Source of the DNA: JAHEEL01 sp942491345
GTDB taxonomy: Bacteria > Actinomycetota > Acidimicrobiia > Spongiisociales > UBA5794
Length of the DNA stretch: 64,000 nt
NCBI GenBank assembly: GCA_942491345.1
Contig: CALOAN010000011.1
Coordinates: forward strand, 372,001 to 436,000
Reading direction: 5' to 3'
Below, one piece after another: positions 8,177 through 16,756 of this stretch; positions within the stretch are counted from its first letter, which is position 1, and every line of letters starts with the position of its first letter. The notes beneath the pieces were generated by a model. The model searched no databases, was not told the origin of the DNA, and was given only the letters and a program-made list of their open reading frames with translations. The translations under genes and the position numbers were made by a program.

Positions 8177-8598
8177 CGACCACGATCTGGACCATCGGGC
8201 ACGGGGATCGCTCGTTCGACGATGTTGAACGACAGCTCGCCGCCGCCGGAATCACGATGATTGTTGACATCAGGGGCGAGCCTGGAGAACTGCGGTCACC
8301 GGATTTCAATCGGCGTCGTCTCGAGGACCTCGCTGCCGATGCAGGCATCGGCTACCGCTGGATGGGGACATCACTCCGCCATGGTTCAGAGGCTGATATG
8401 GCTGCCGGAATCGAAGATCTCATCGCTCTGGCATCTGTTTCGTCGACGGTGATCCTTGGGAGCGACCCGGAAGCGAGCCGATGTCGCCGGTCGACCGTCA
8501 TCGCCCCGGCCTTGAGATCTCGCGGTGTCGACGTCATCCACCTGCTCCCCGATGGCTCGACCCGACGACATGAATCGCCACTCCCTTTCGATCAATGA
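8173..8598 (+). CDS. DUF488 family protein, probable CTG start
   Basis: About 141 residues. IWTIGHGDRSFDDVERQL at the start, VDIRGEPGELRSPDFNRRR and CRRSTVIAPALRSRGVDVIH are typical of DUF488, a family of unknown biochemical function with conserved Arg/Cys residues. No ATG, GTG or TTG stands at the expected place. A CTG at 8173 overlaps the previous stop (CTGA) and has AGGAG six bases upstream (8162-8166), so CTG initiation is likely. TTG 8116 or GTG 8119, deep inside the previous gene, are alternatives. The stop overlaps the next start as ATGA. Its place between DNA-processing enzymes suggests a repair-linked role, which is an inference. Confidence 0.8.
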   Translation: MTTTIWTIGHGDRSFDDVERQLAAAGITMIVDIRGEPGELRSPDFNRRRLEDLAADAGIGYRWMGTSLRHGSEADMAAGIEDLIALASVSSTVILGSDPEASRCRRSTVIAPALRSRGVDVIHLLPDGSTRRHESPLPFDQ

Positions 8599-11561
8599 CC
8601 AACGAGGTTCGTGTAGACCCGGCCGGTTGGGACGCGGCCATCGAGCCGGCACCGGTTCCTCAGCTCATCGTTGGAGGTCCGGGAACCGGCAAGACCGAGT
8701 TTGTTGTTCGCCGGGCCGTGCGGCTGATCGAGAGCGGCCACGCTCGGGAGCTGCTCGTCCTCTCCTTTTCGAGAACCGGGGCATCCGATCTCGACGACCG
8801 CATCCGCTCACGCATCTCGGGCCAGACGCGCGCGATCGATGTCTCGACCTACCACTCATTCGCAGCTCGTGTGCTCGAAACCCACGCGGAGTACCGAGGA
8901 TGGGATCGAGCGCCGGACATCCTCCCCGGCCCCGACCAAAAGCGGCTCGTGGCCGAACTTCTCGAGAGCGAGTCACCCGACGTGTGGTCGCCGGCATTCC
9001 GACCGCTGCTCGCGACGCGCACGTTTGCGGACGAGGTGACCGATTTCATCCTCCGGTGTCGCGAACAACTCATCGGCCCGAGCGACCTCGCCGAGCGATC
9101 AGTCAGCCGTGCCGACTGGCGCGGGCTCTCGCCGTTCCTCGATCGCTATGACCGAACACTCCGTTCGCGCTCACTGGTGGACTACGGGACCTTGCTCGCA
9201 GAGGCAGCTGCTCTGCTCGCGGATCCGACGATCGCAGCGACGGTCGCCGACCAATACCGATTCCTACTCGTGGACGAGTATCAAGACGCCACCCATGCAC
9301 AATCGGTGCTGCTTCAGCGCCTCGTCGCTGAACACGGGCACCTCACTGCCGCCGCCGATCCCTACCAGTCGATCTACAGCTTCCGCGGCGCCGATATCGA
9401 GAACGTTGCGCGGTTTCCCACAGACTTCGCGTACGACGGGCGGCCCGCGGAGCGCATTATTCTCACGACATCGTTCCGAGTCCCGGAGGCGATCCTCACT
9501 TCGGCCGTCCGAATAACAGCCCATGAATTGCCGGGAGCGGCGGGCAAGGTCAAGCCCGCACGCGGCGAGGGATCCGTCGAAGTGTTTCGATTCGGGCAAC
9601 AGGTGGAGGAGGCGGAGTGGATCGCCACTGAAATCCACCAACTCAATCTCGAGCATGGCGTTCCTTTCAACCGCATGGCCGTGTTCACGCGATCGAAGGC
9701 CCGGTTCCTCGCCCCACTGTCGCGTGCGCTCGACCGGCGGGACATCCCTCATGACCGGCCCGACACACGCCTGGTCGAGCAATCAGCGGTTCGGTTCATC
9801 TTCGACGTGGTGACGGCAGCCACGGATGTGGATGGACCTGCGGAAACCGATCGGGCGATGCGCCGTGTGCTCCTCGGACCGATGTTCGCAACACCTCCTG
9901 CGCGCCTGGCCGAGCTCGAGCAGGACCGGATCAATCGCGGGGGCTCGTGGGCCGACGTCGTCCGATCCGGGGTCGGCGACGGCCGAGCGCTCAGCGCGTT
10001 GCTCGCCGAACCGGCGTGGGCCAACGAAGCGCCGGCCAGTCTCGGGCTGTGGGAGATCTGGTCGACGCTGCCACAGGTCACCGACCTGGCAACGAATAAG
10101 AACCGCGAGCAAGACCGCGCCGCCTGGTCGTCGTTCGCCCAGGTTCTCGAGCGGTGGAACGAGCGAACACCGGAAGGCACCCTTCTCGACTACCGCACAT
10201 ACAGCGAGACCGAGGATTTTGAGGCGAGTCCGCTGCTTTCGTATCAGGCCGACGAACACGATCGGGTCACCGTTGCGACACTGCACCAGGCCAAGGGGCT
10301 CGACTTCGATGTTGTCTTCGTTGCGGACGCCGTCGAGGGTGTGTTCCCGGACCTCCGCACGCGCGATTCGTTGCTCGGAACGCGGCATCTCCAACCCCAC
10401 CTACCGAGCGACACGGTCGGCTACCTGTCGTTTCGACTGCAGGAAGAACGAAGGCTCGCATACACAGCCATGACGAGAGCCACCCGTCGCGTCGTGTGGA
10501 CAACCACCGACGCCGGCTTCGACATCGACGGAGGCACGCCGAGTCGGTTTATCCCGCTCGCGGCCGGCGTCGCTACAGCCGAGGAGGCAGCCGCAGACCC
10601 CGAAGGGCCGAGTCGACCAATTACGGTCGACCAGATCGAATCCGAACTCCGGCGAAAAGCATCCGATCCATCAGCGCTGCCCGCTCAGCGGCTCGCCGCC
10701 ATCGAGACCCTTGCTCGAAGCGCCGACCTGGGGCTGCGGCCCGCGAGTCAGTTGGCGGGAACGATGACACACGGGGTCGATACGGGAGTCGTGCAAAGGC
10801 CCATCGACCTCTCACCGAGCCAGGCTGTTGCGTACGAGACATGTCCCCGCCGCTACGTGCTTGAACGCAAGTTGGGTATCGGGGCTGAGCCGAGTGTCTA
10901 CATGCAGTTTGGCACGCTCGTTCACGCGGTGATCGATCGCGTCGAACGGGCAGCTGCCGACCGAGGCGACCGGCATGGAACCCTCGACGAGGCGCTCGAC
11001 ACACTCAACGCTCTGCTCACGCCGGGTGCATTCGGCGGTGGAGCTTTCGACCTTGCCTGGGGCGACCGAGCTCGCACCGCCCTCGAGAATCTCTACATGT
11101 TGTGGCCGAGCACAGGGACTCCGATCGGCGCGGAGGTCGAACTATCGATCAAACGCGGCACGGCCCGCTGGTTCGGGCGGGCGGATCGCATCGAGGATCG
11201 TGATGGATCCGTCGCGATCGTCGACTACAAGACCGGGGCGATGGCCACCGTCGAAGATGCGGCTGCATCCCTTCAGCTGGGCTACTACGTGATCGCCGCC
11301 CGCGAGAATCCCGACGTCGCGACTCACGGCATGGCTTCGGAGGCGGAGATGTGGTTCCCGATGCACGCCCTCAAGCGGTCAATCGCCACACGAACGCTCG
11401 ACGTCTCTCGCCTCGAAGCGATCGAGGACCGTATGGCGGCTGTGGCACGCGGCATTGCGGACGAGGATTGGGCACCGACACCGGGGGCGGCATGTGTGCG
11501 ATGCCCGGTCCGTCTCGCGTGCCCAGCCGTACCGGACGGCAAACAGGCGTTCGTCTCATGA
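8595..11561 (+). CDS. AdnA-like UvrD-type helicase fused to RecB-like FeS nuclease
   Basis: 988 residues. The superfamily 1A helicase has Walker A GGPGTGKT (27-34), motif Ia LVLSFSRTGASDL, motif II LLVDEYQDA (about 225), motif III ADPYQSIYSFRGA, a Q/K motif TLHQAKGLDFDVVF (about 561) and motif VI LAYTAMTRATRR (about 620). The C-terminal nuclease has Cys in ETCPRRYVLE (about 748), GRADRIEDRDG, IVDYKTG (about 875) and CVRCPVRLAC (about 967). This is the architecture of mycobacterial AdnA/AdnB, which resect double-strand breaks. It overlaps its neighbours by 4 bases on both sides. That it is the AdnA rather than the AdnB partner rests on order only. Confidence 0.88.
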   Translation: MTNEVRVDPAGWDAAIEPAPVPQLIVGGPGTGKTEFVVRRAVRLIESGHARELLVLSFSRTGASDLDDRIRSRISGQTRAIDVSTYHSFAARVLETHAEYRGWDRAPDILPGPDQKRLVAELLESESPDVWSPAFRPLLATRTFADEVTDFILRCREQLIGPSDLAERSVSRADWRGLSPFLDRYDRTLRSRSLVDYGTLLAEAAALLADPTIAATVADQYRFLLVDEYQDATHAQSVLLQRLVAEHGHLTAAADPYQSIYSFRGADIENVARFPTDFAYDGRPAERIILTTSFRVPEAILTSAVRITAHELPGAAGKVKPARGEGSVEVFRFGQQVEEAEWIATEIHQLNLEHGVPFNRMAVFTRSKARFLAPLSRALDRRDIPHDRPDTRLVEQSAVRFIFDVVTAATDVDGPAETDRAMRRVLLGPMFATPPARLAELEQDRINRGGSWADVVRSGVGDGRALSALLAEPAWANEAPASLGLWEIWSTLPQVTDLATNKNREQDRAAWSSFAQVLERWNERTPEGTLLDYRTYSETEDFEASPLLSYQADEHDRVTVATLHQAKGLDFDVVFVADAVEGVFPDLRTRDSLLGTRHLQPHLPSDTVGYLSFRLQEERRLAYTAMTRATRRVVWTTTDAGFDIDGGTPSRFIPLAAGVATAEEAAADPEGPSRPITVDQIESELRRKASDPSALPAQRLAAIETLARSADLGLRPASQLAGTMTHGVDTGVVQRPIDLSPSQAVAYETCPRRYVLERKLGIGAEPSVYMQFGTLVHAVIDRVERAAADRGDRHGTLDEALDTLNALLTPGAFGGGAFDLAWGDRARTALENLYMLWPSTGTPIGAEVELSIKRGTARWFGRADRIEDRDGSVAIVDYKTGAMATVEDAAASLQLGYYVIAARENPDVATHGMASEAEMWFPMHALKRSIATRTLDVSRLEAIEDRMAAVARGIADEDWAPTPGAACVRCPVRLACPAVPDGKQAFVS

Positions 11562-14500
11562 GCTTCCAGCTCACCGAGGAACAGGCTGCCATCGTCACCG
11601 CTCCCCTCGTCCCACTCCGAGTATCGGCCGGGGCCGGAACCGGCAAGACGACGACGATTGTGCTGCGGCTCAAAGCCCTGGTCTCTGGGGGGGTCGAACC
11701 GGAGACCGCACTCGGCATCACCTTCACCAACAAGGCCGCGGGAGAACTTGGCGATCGGCTTCGTGCAGAGTTCCCCGATCTCACCGCCGACGGACGCGAG
11801 ATCCAAGTCACGACCTATCACGGATTCGCCTACCACCTGCTCCAGGAATTCGGTGCCCTGGTAGGTGTTGAACGAGACACGACCGTGATCGGCCCGGCCC
11901 ACCAGCGCCAGCTCCTCGAAGAGGGCCTCGGATCGGAGACATACGAGTATCTCGACCTGACCTATCCAAGGGGCATTGTCGACAGAGCTTTCACGCTTGC
12001 CGGACAAGTCGGGGACAATCTCTTGGAGGTCGAATCCGTCCGCGCGGCGGCGCCTTCCAACGAGCCACGCGACGACGTGTGGGCAACCCGGCTCGAGCTG
12101 TTGTCGCTCGTCGACCGATACGCCGAGGCAAAGGACCGCCTCGGTGTGGTCGACTACGCCGACCTCGTGGGCAGGGCCCATCGCCTCGTCACCGAGTATC
12201 CGGCGATCGCGCAGCGGATCCGAGACCGATATCGCATTGTCCTGCTCGACGAATACCAAGACACCGATCCTGCACAGCGTGAACTCCTGCGGGCCATATT
12301 CGACGATGGGTTCCCGATTACCGCCGTCGGCGACTCCGACCAGACGATCTACGAATGGCGCGGAGCATCTCGCCTGAACTTCGACGGGTTCGTGCGACAC
12401 TTCACCCAAAGCGACGGGTCAGAAGCATCCACGTTGCCGCTCACTCTGAACCGAAGATCAGACCGCGTCATCCTGGAGCTCGCAAACCGCATCAGGGCGC
12501 ACCTCCACCGTGATCAGCCATTCGATCCCCTGCGGCCCGGCCCTGAGGCGGAAATCGGCACAATCCAGACCGGGTGGCTCGGAACCCGCGAGGAAGAGGC
12601 CGACTGGATCGCCGAGCAGGTCGCTCGTGTCCACGAGAATGGAACACCGTGGACCGAGATCGCGGTGCTCGTTCGCAAGAATCGCGACATCAGCCCGGTC
12701 AGGGAAGCCCTCCTTGCCGCCGGCATCCCTACCGAAGTTGCTTCGGTCGGGGGATTGCTCGACGTCCCGGAGGTGTCCGAACTCCTCGCATGGCTGCGTA
12801 TTCTCGATGATCCGGCCAACTCCACGTCACTCGCCAGGATTCTCCTCGGCAGCGGATACCGGCTCGGCCTCGGCGACCTCGCGGCCCTCAACCGGTGGAT
12901 AGCCCATCGAAGCCGCATCACCGAAACCCGCCCCACGCTCACCGACGCAATCGAGGAGGTCGCCGGCATTGAGGGGCTCTCCCCTGCCGGGAGGGAGCGG
13001 TTGGCCGAATTCCGGCGCCGATATCGCAACCTTCTGGTCGAGGCGCAGAGCGCCTCCGTCCCGGATTTGTGCCGGTCCACACTCGCCTCGATGCACGCAT
13101 GGACGGAGATCGATTCGATGGAGGACCATACCGGGCTGTCGGCCCGCCTCAACCTCTACCGCTTCCTGGATCTCGTCGAATCATGGACTCCCATCGTCGG
13201 CCGTCCCTCCCTCGGCTCCTTCCTCCGCCACCTCCGGCTGCTGTCCGACGAGAGCGCCCCCAAGGAGTTGGACGCCGTTGCCGTCTCACGCGGCCCTGCG
13301 GTGGCCATCTTGACGGTTCACCGAGCAAAGGGGCTCGAGTGGGACACCGTCGTCATTCCCTCGGTCGTCGATGGTGGCTTCCCTTCCAAGTCGACGTCGT
13401 ACGCCAACCCGGTCGACAAGGCTGAATACCTCCCGTACCCGCTTCGTCTCGACACGGAGAGCCTCCCCGATCTTTCGAGTGCATCGACGCTGAAGGAACG
13501 AAACAGGATCCTGCGCGACTACCACGAGGCCGAAGAGTGGAGGACGGCGTACGTTGCCGTCACCCGGGCTCGACACCGCCTGATCATCACCGGTTCTCAC
13601 CGCACGCCCGAGCGGAAACGGCCGCGCTCACCGTCACCGTTGTTCGTCATGGCCGCCGAACTCGCAGAATCGACCGTCATCTCCGACGATCCTGGCGTGA
13701 TCGAACCGCCCCCTTGGAGGCCACTCGGGCCGGCCCCGGATCCGCTGTTCACCGAATCGGGATGGGATCAAGCGTTGCGGAGAGCCGCAGACGATCCGGA
13801 TTGGCTGGCGTCCTACCCCGAGCACGCGACGGCAGCGGCTGCCGCCGCGGGCCAGATGCGGCTCGATCTCGAGTCGCTGCCTGAGCCGACCTCCGCCGAG
13901 CGCGAAGATGTCAAGGCAACGTCGGTGACGGGTCTCGTCACCCTCGCACGATGCCCGCAGCAGTTCCGCTGGGCGTTTGTGGATCGGCTCCCCATGCGTC
14001 CGTCCCCTGCCCTCAGACGCGGCGTCGAGTTCCACCGCAAGGTCGAACTCCACAACCTTGGCAAGGTACCGCTCGACGATCTCGAGGAGAGCACGTACGA
14101 CCTCACGGCAGAAGGCGATTCCCCGGCGGTTGCAGGGCCCGATCCCTATGAGGTGTTCCTCACGTCCCGCCTTGCCCATCGTCCCGCTCGCTTCGCCGAG
14201 GTTCCGATTGATCTCCAGTTCGGCAACGTGCGGGTACGCGGCCGAATCGACGCCGTCTACGAGCCGGAGCCCGGAGCGTGGGAGATTGTCGACTACAAAT
14301 CCGGGCGCACCTCGGAGGATCCGGCCCTTGACGTCCAGCTACAGACGTACGCCATCGCAGCCGTCGACGGGGCGGTTGCTACGCCGGCCCCGGACCGGCT
14401 TTCGGTCACCTTCGCGTTCTTCGGCGGCGGGGAGTTCGCCGACCGAACCGTGGAGGTCGACGACAGCTGGCTCGCCGAAGCACGGGCTCGCATCGACGAG

Positions 14501-14611
14501 TTGGCGGATCGCTACGACCGGGGCGACTATGAGCCGACGCCGTCCGAAGCCTGCAGGCGTTGTGACTTCAAGACGTTCTGCGACGCAGGACGTGCCTTCC
14601 TCGCCGGCTGA
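11558..14611 (+). CDS. AdnB-like UvrD-type helicase fused to RecB-like FeS nuclease
   Basis: 1017 residues from an ATG in an ATGA overlap with the preceding gene. Helicase motifs: GAGTGKTTT (about 25-33), FTNKAAGELGDRL, LLDEYQDTD (about 228), VGDSDQTIYEWRGA, TVHRAKGLEWDTVV (about 585) and YVAVTRARHRL (about 664). Nuclease: RCPQQFRWAF (about 797), GRIDAVYEPE, IVDYKSG (about 910) and CRRCDFKTFC (about 998). All catalytic residues of both engines look present. With the upstream protein it would form a two-motor, two-nuclease heterodimer that resects DNA ends for recombination. A role in defence against phage DNA, as for RecBCD, is possible but not shown. Confidence 0.9.
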   Translation: MSFQLTEEQAAIVTAPLVPLRVSAGAGTGKTTTIVLRLKALVSGGVEPETALGITFTNKAAGELGDRLRAEFPDLTADGREIQVTTYHGFAYHLLQEFGALVGVERDTTVIGPAHQRQLLEEGLGSETYEYLDLTYPRGIVDRAFTLAGQVGDNLLEVESVRAAAPSNEPRDDVWATRLELLSLVDRYAEAKDRLGVVDYADLVGRAHRLVTEYPAIAQRIRDRYRIVLLDEYQDTDPAQRELLRAIFDDGFPITAVGDSDQTIYEWRGASRLNFDGFVRHFTQSDGSEASTLPLTLNRRSDRVILELANRIRAHLHRDQPFDPLRPGPEAEIGTIQTGWLGTREEEADWIAEQVARVHENGTPWTEIAVLVRKNRDISPVREALLAAGIPTEVASVGGLLDVPEVSELLAWLRILDDPANSTSLARILLGSGYRLGLGDLAALNRWIAHRSRITETRPTLTDAIEEVAGIEGLSPAGRERLAEFRRRYRNLLVEAQSASVPDLCRSTLASMHAWTEIDSMEDHTGLSARLNLYRFLDLVESWTPIVGRPSLGSFLRHLRLLSDESAPKELDAVAVSRGPAVAILTVHRAKGLEWDTVVIPSVVDGGFPSKSTSYANPVDKAEYLPYPLRLDTESLPDLSSASTLKERNRILRDYHEAEEWRTAYVAVTRARHRLIITGSHRTPERKRPRSPSPLFVMAAELAESTVISDDPGVIEPPPWRPLGPAPDPLFTESGWDQALRRAADDPDWLASYPEHATAAAAAAGQMRLDLESLPEPTSAEREDVKATSVTGLVTLARCPQQFRWAFVDRLPMRPSPALRRGVEFHRKVELHNLGKVPLDDLEESTYDLTAEGDSPAVAGPDPYEVFLTSRLAHRPARFAEVPIDLQFGNVRVRGRIDAVYEPEPGAWEIVDYKSGRTSEDPALDVQLQTYAIAAVDGAVATPAPDRLSVTFAFFGGGEFADRTVEVDDSWLAEARARIDELADRYDRGDYEPTPSEACRRCDFKTFCDAGRAFLAG

Positions 14612-14676
14612 CGGGAGAAAGCCCGGACCGACGCCCTCCTAGGATGCCAGTCAGCTCACCGAAGAAGGCCCTCGAC

Positions 14677-15648
14677 ATGCCGCGTTTCGAACCCGGAGCC
14701 AATTTCGCCGATGTTTCGATCTACGCCGCTGAGGGACCAAGCTCTGAAGGGCTGACCTGGGTCGGGCGCGGTTCCGAACGGAGCGCGCCGTATCCGGTGA
14801 ACGAGGCGCAGATCGGCTACTACTGCAGCCTTGTCGAGGACGCCAACGAGAACTACTGGGATCGAGAGGCCGCGAAACAGCGATACGGATCGATCATCTC
14901 CCCGCCCGGCATGCTGATCGTCTGGTCGTTCCCGCTCCCGTGGACACCCGGCGGCCGGCCCGGCCACTCACCATTCCTGGGTCTCGAGGTTCCGCTCCCG
15001 GGGCGGACCCTCATCAACGTGAGCACGAACACGACGTTTCACGCCGTCATGCGCGTCGGCGACGAGCTGCGCTTCAGCGAGCGGGTGACTGCGGTTTCCA
15101 ACGAGAAGCGAACCGCGCTCGGCGTCGGTCACTTCGTTACGACGATCACCGACGTCACCAACCAGAACAATGGCCGAATTGCCACACACGAGAACGTTCT
15201 CTACCGGTACGAACCTCATGCTGCGCCGTCGCCACCGAGCCGTGCCGCCGCAGATGCACCGCCGGCCGGAGATCTTCCGGTTGTCACCATGCCGGTCACG
15301 GTGGGGAGGTGTGTCATGGACGCTGCGACAACCCGGGACTTCTTCCCTGGTCACCACGATCGCGACTACGCACGCGCGCAGGGAGCGCAGGATGTGTATC
15401 TGAACACGATGTTCTATCACGGCTTCGTCGATCGTGTCGTGACCGATTGGGCCGGGCCGGACAGCCAGATCCTCCATAGGAAGCTCAGGATGCTCGTGCC
15501 CGCATGCGCCGGTGACGTACTCACCACCTCCGCCACGGTCGCGGAAGAACGACGGGAGCAGGGCCACACGGTGGTCGACGTTGATGTGGCGGTACACACC
15601 GGCACCGGAGCAGCAGCCACCGCCGCCATCACCGCTGCGCTCGACTGA
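14677..15648 (+). CDS. MaoC-like double-hotdog dehydratase
   Basis: About 323 residues in two hotdog halves: an N-terminal FAS1/MaoC-N-like half (NEAQIGYYCSLVEDANENYW, then GSIISPPGMLIVWSFP) and a C-terminal half (DFFPGHHDRDYARAQGAQDV, FYHGFVDRVVTDWAG). Such proteins hydrate or dehydrate enoyl-CoA/ACP. The ATG at 14677 is favoured because AAGAAGG lies eight bases before it. The upstream ATG 14644 overlaps a TAGGAT that could be the -10 box. The next 3' neighbour is convergent. Substrate unknown. Confidence 0.8.
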   Translation: MPRFEPGANFADVSIYAAEGPSSEGLTWVGRGSERSAPYPVNEAQIGYYCSLVEDANENYWDREAAKQRYGSIISPPGMLIVWSFPLPWTPGGRPGHSPFLGLEVPLPGRTLINVSTNTTFHAVMRVGDELRFSERVTAVSNEKRTALGVGHFVTTITDVTNQNNGRIATHENVLYRYEPHAAPSPPSRAAADAPPAGDLPVVTMPVTVGRCVMDAATTRDFFPGHHDRDYARAQGAQDVYLNTMFYHGFVDRVVTDWAGPDSQILHRKLRMLVPACAGDVLTTSATVAEERREQGHTVVDVDVAVHTGTGAAATAAITAALD

Positions 15649-15678
15649 ACAGCGCCCGGCCGCAGCCGCAGATGACGC

Positions 15679-16755
15679 CTATCCCCCACCGCCCCGGTTG
15701 GTGAGCATCGCTACCAGCCGTTTGCGACCGTCGGTGATCTGGAACTTCTTCAAGCGCCATGTGCCGACGATGCCGTACGGGACGAAGAGCACCAGCAGAA
15801 CGTACGCAACGCCGAGCATGAGGGATGCCCCGCCGCCGAACCAGCGTTCGAGGTAGTAGGAAAGCAGCCGATAGACCGCGGCGCCGACAATCGCCCCGCT
15901 GAGTGTTCCAATGCCGCCGATCAGCACCATCAGCAGCACGGCGACCATCCAGCCGAGGCTCGCGACGGTGGGGGTCACGATCGGCTGGTGCATCGCCCAC
16001 AGCATTCCGGCAAGTGCGGCGGTGATCGACGAGACCAGCAGGGCGAAGAGCTTGAACCAGAACGTGTTGTAGCCGAGCATCAACGCCCGGTCCTCGTTCT
16101 CGCGATTGGCCACCAGGACAGCCCCGGTTGGTGATTCGACAATCCGCCGATAGAGCAAGTAGAAGAAGACCAGGACTACGAGCGCGAGCAGGTAGAAGCG
16201 GTATCGGTGATCGTTCGTGTTGATCCACTCGGGCACGAACGCCGACGTCCCCTGGAGGCCGACGTCGGCCCCCGTCCAATCACCGAGTTCGGGCGACTGG
16301 ATGACGATCCAGAACATCGATGCGATTCCCAGGGTCACCAAGGCAAAGGTGATGCCCTGCACTCGTGGCAACACCACGCCGAACAGCAGAGCCTGGAGTA
16401 CTCCAGCGACGATGACGCCGATCAGGGTCGCGAACAGCGACCACTCGAACGACTGCAGCATGATGCCCGTCCCGTAGGCACCGACCGCGAAGAACATCTG
16501 ATGGCCGAACGAGAGAAGGCCCGTGATGCCGAGGAGCAAGTCATACGACAATGCGAAGATCGCCAAAATGAAGACCTCAATTGCGAGGCCCATGAGGAAC
16601 TTCGAGTTCCCACCTTCCGAGGCAATGACATCTGCGGGTGACTGGCCGTCGAGCAACCCGACCAGGAACGGGAAGGCAACCGCCACAACGACCACCACGA
16701 TGAACATCGCGTGGCGTCGGAGGAACGAGGTCTTGGGAGCAGCGAGCGTGGTCAT
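15679..16755 (-). CDS. livM: branched-chain amino acid type ABC transporter permease LivM
   Basis: 358 residues with about nine or ten hydrophobic helices and the LivM-typical segments ALSYDLLLGITGLLSFGHQM and VRANRENEDRALMLGYNTF-like EAA region (VANRENEDRALMLGYNTF). It is the last gene of the operon. ATG 16755 follows the LivH stop by one base, and its ribosome site (GGGAGGAG) lies inside the livH 3' end. It works with LivH, LivF, LivG and the binding protein to import an amino acid or another small organic acid or amide. Confidence 0.9.
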   Translation of the reverse strand: MTTLAAPKTSFLRRHAMFIVVVVVAVAFPFLVGLLDGQSPADVIASEGGNSKFLMGLAIEVFILAIFALSYDLLLGITGLLSFGHQMFFAVGAYGTGIMLQSFEWSLFATLIGVIVAGVLQALLFGVVLPRVQGITFALVTLGIASMFWIVIQSPELGDWTGADVGLQGTSAFVPEWINTNDHRYRFYLLALVVLVFFYLLYRRIVESPTGAVLVANRENEDRALMLGYNTFWFKLFALLVSSITAALAGMLWAMHQPIVTPTVASLGWMVAVLLMVLIGGIGTLSGAIVGAAVYRLLSYYLERWFGGGASLMLGVAYVLLVLFVPYGIVGTWRLKKFQITDGRKRLVAMLTNRGGGG

Positions 16756-16756
16756 G

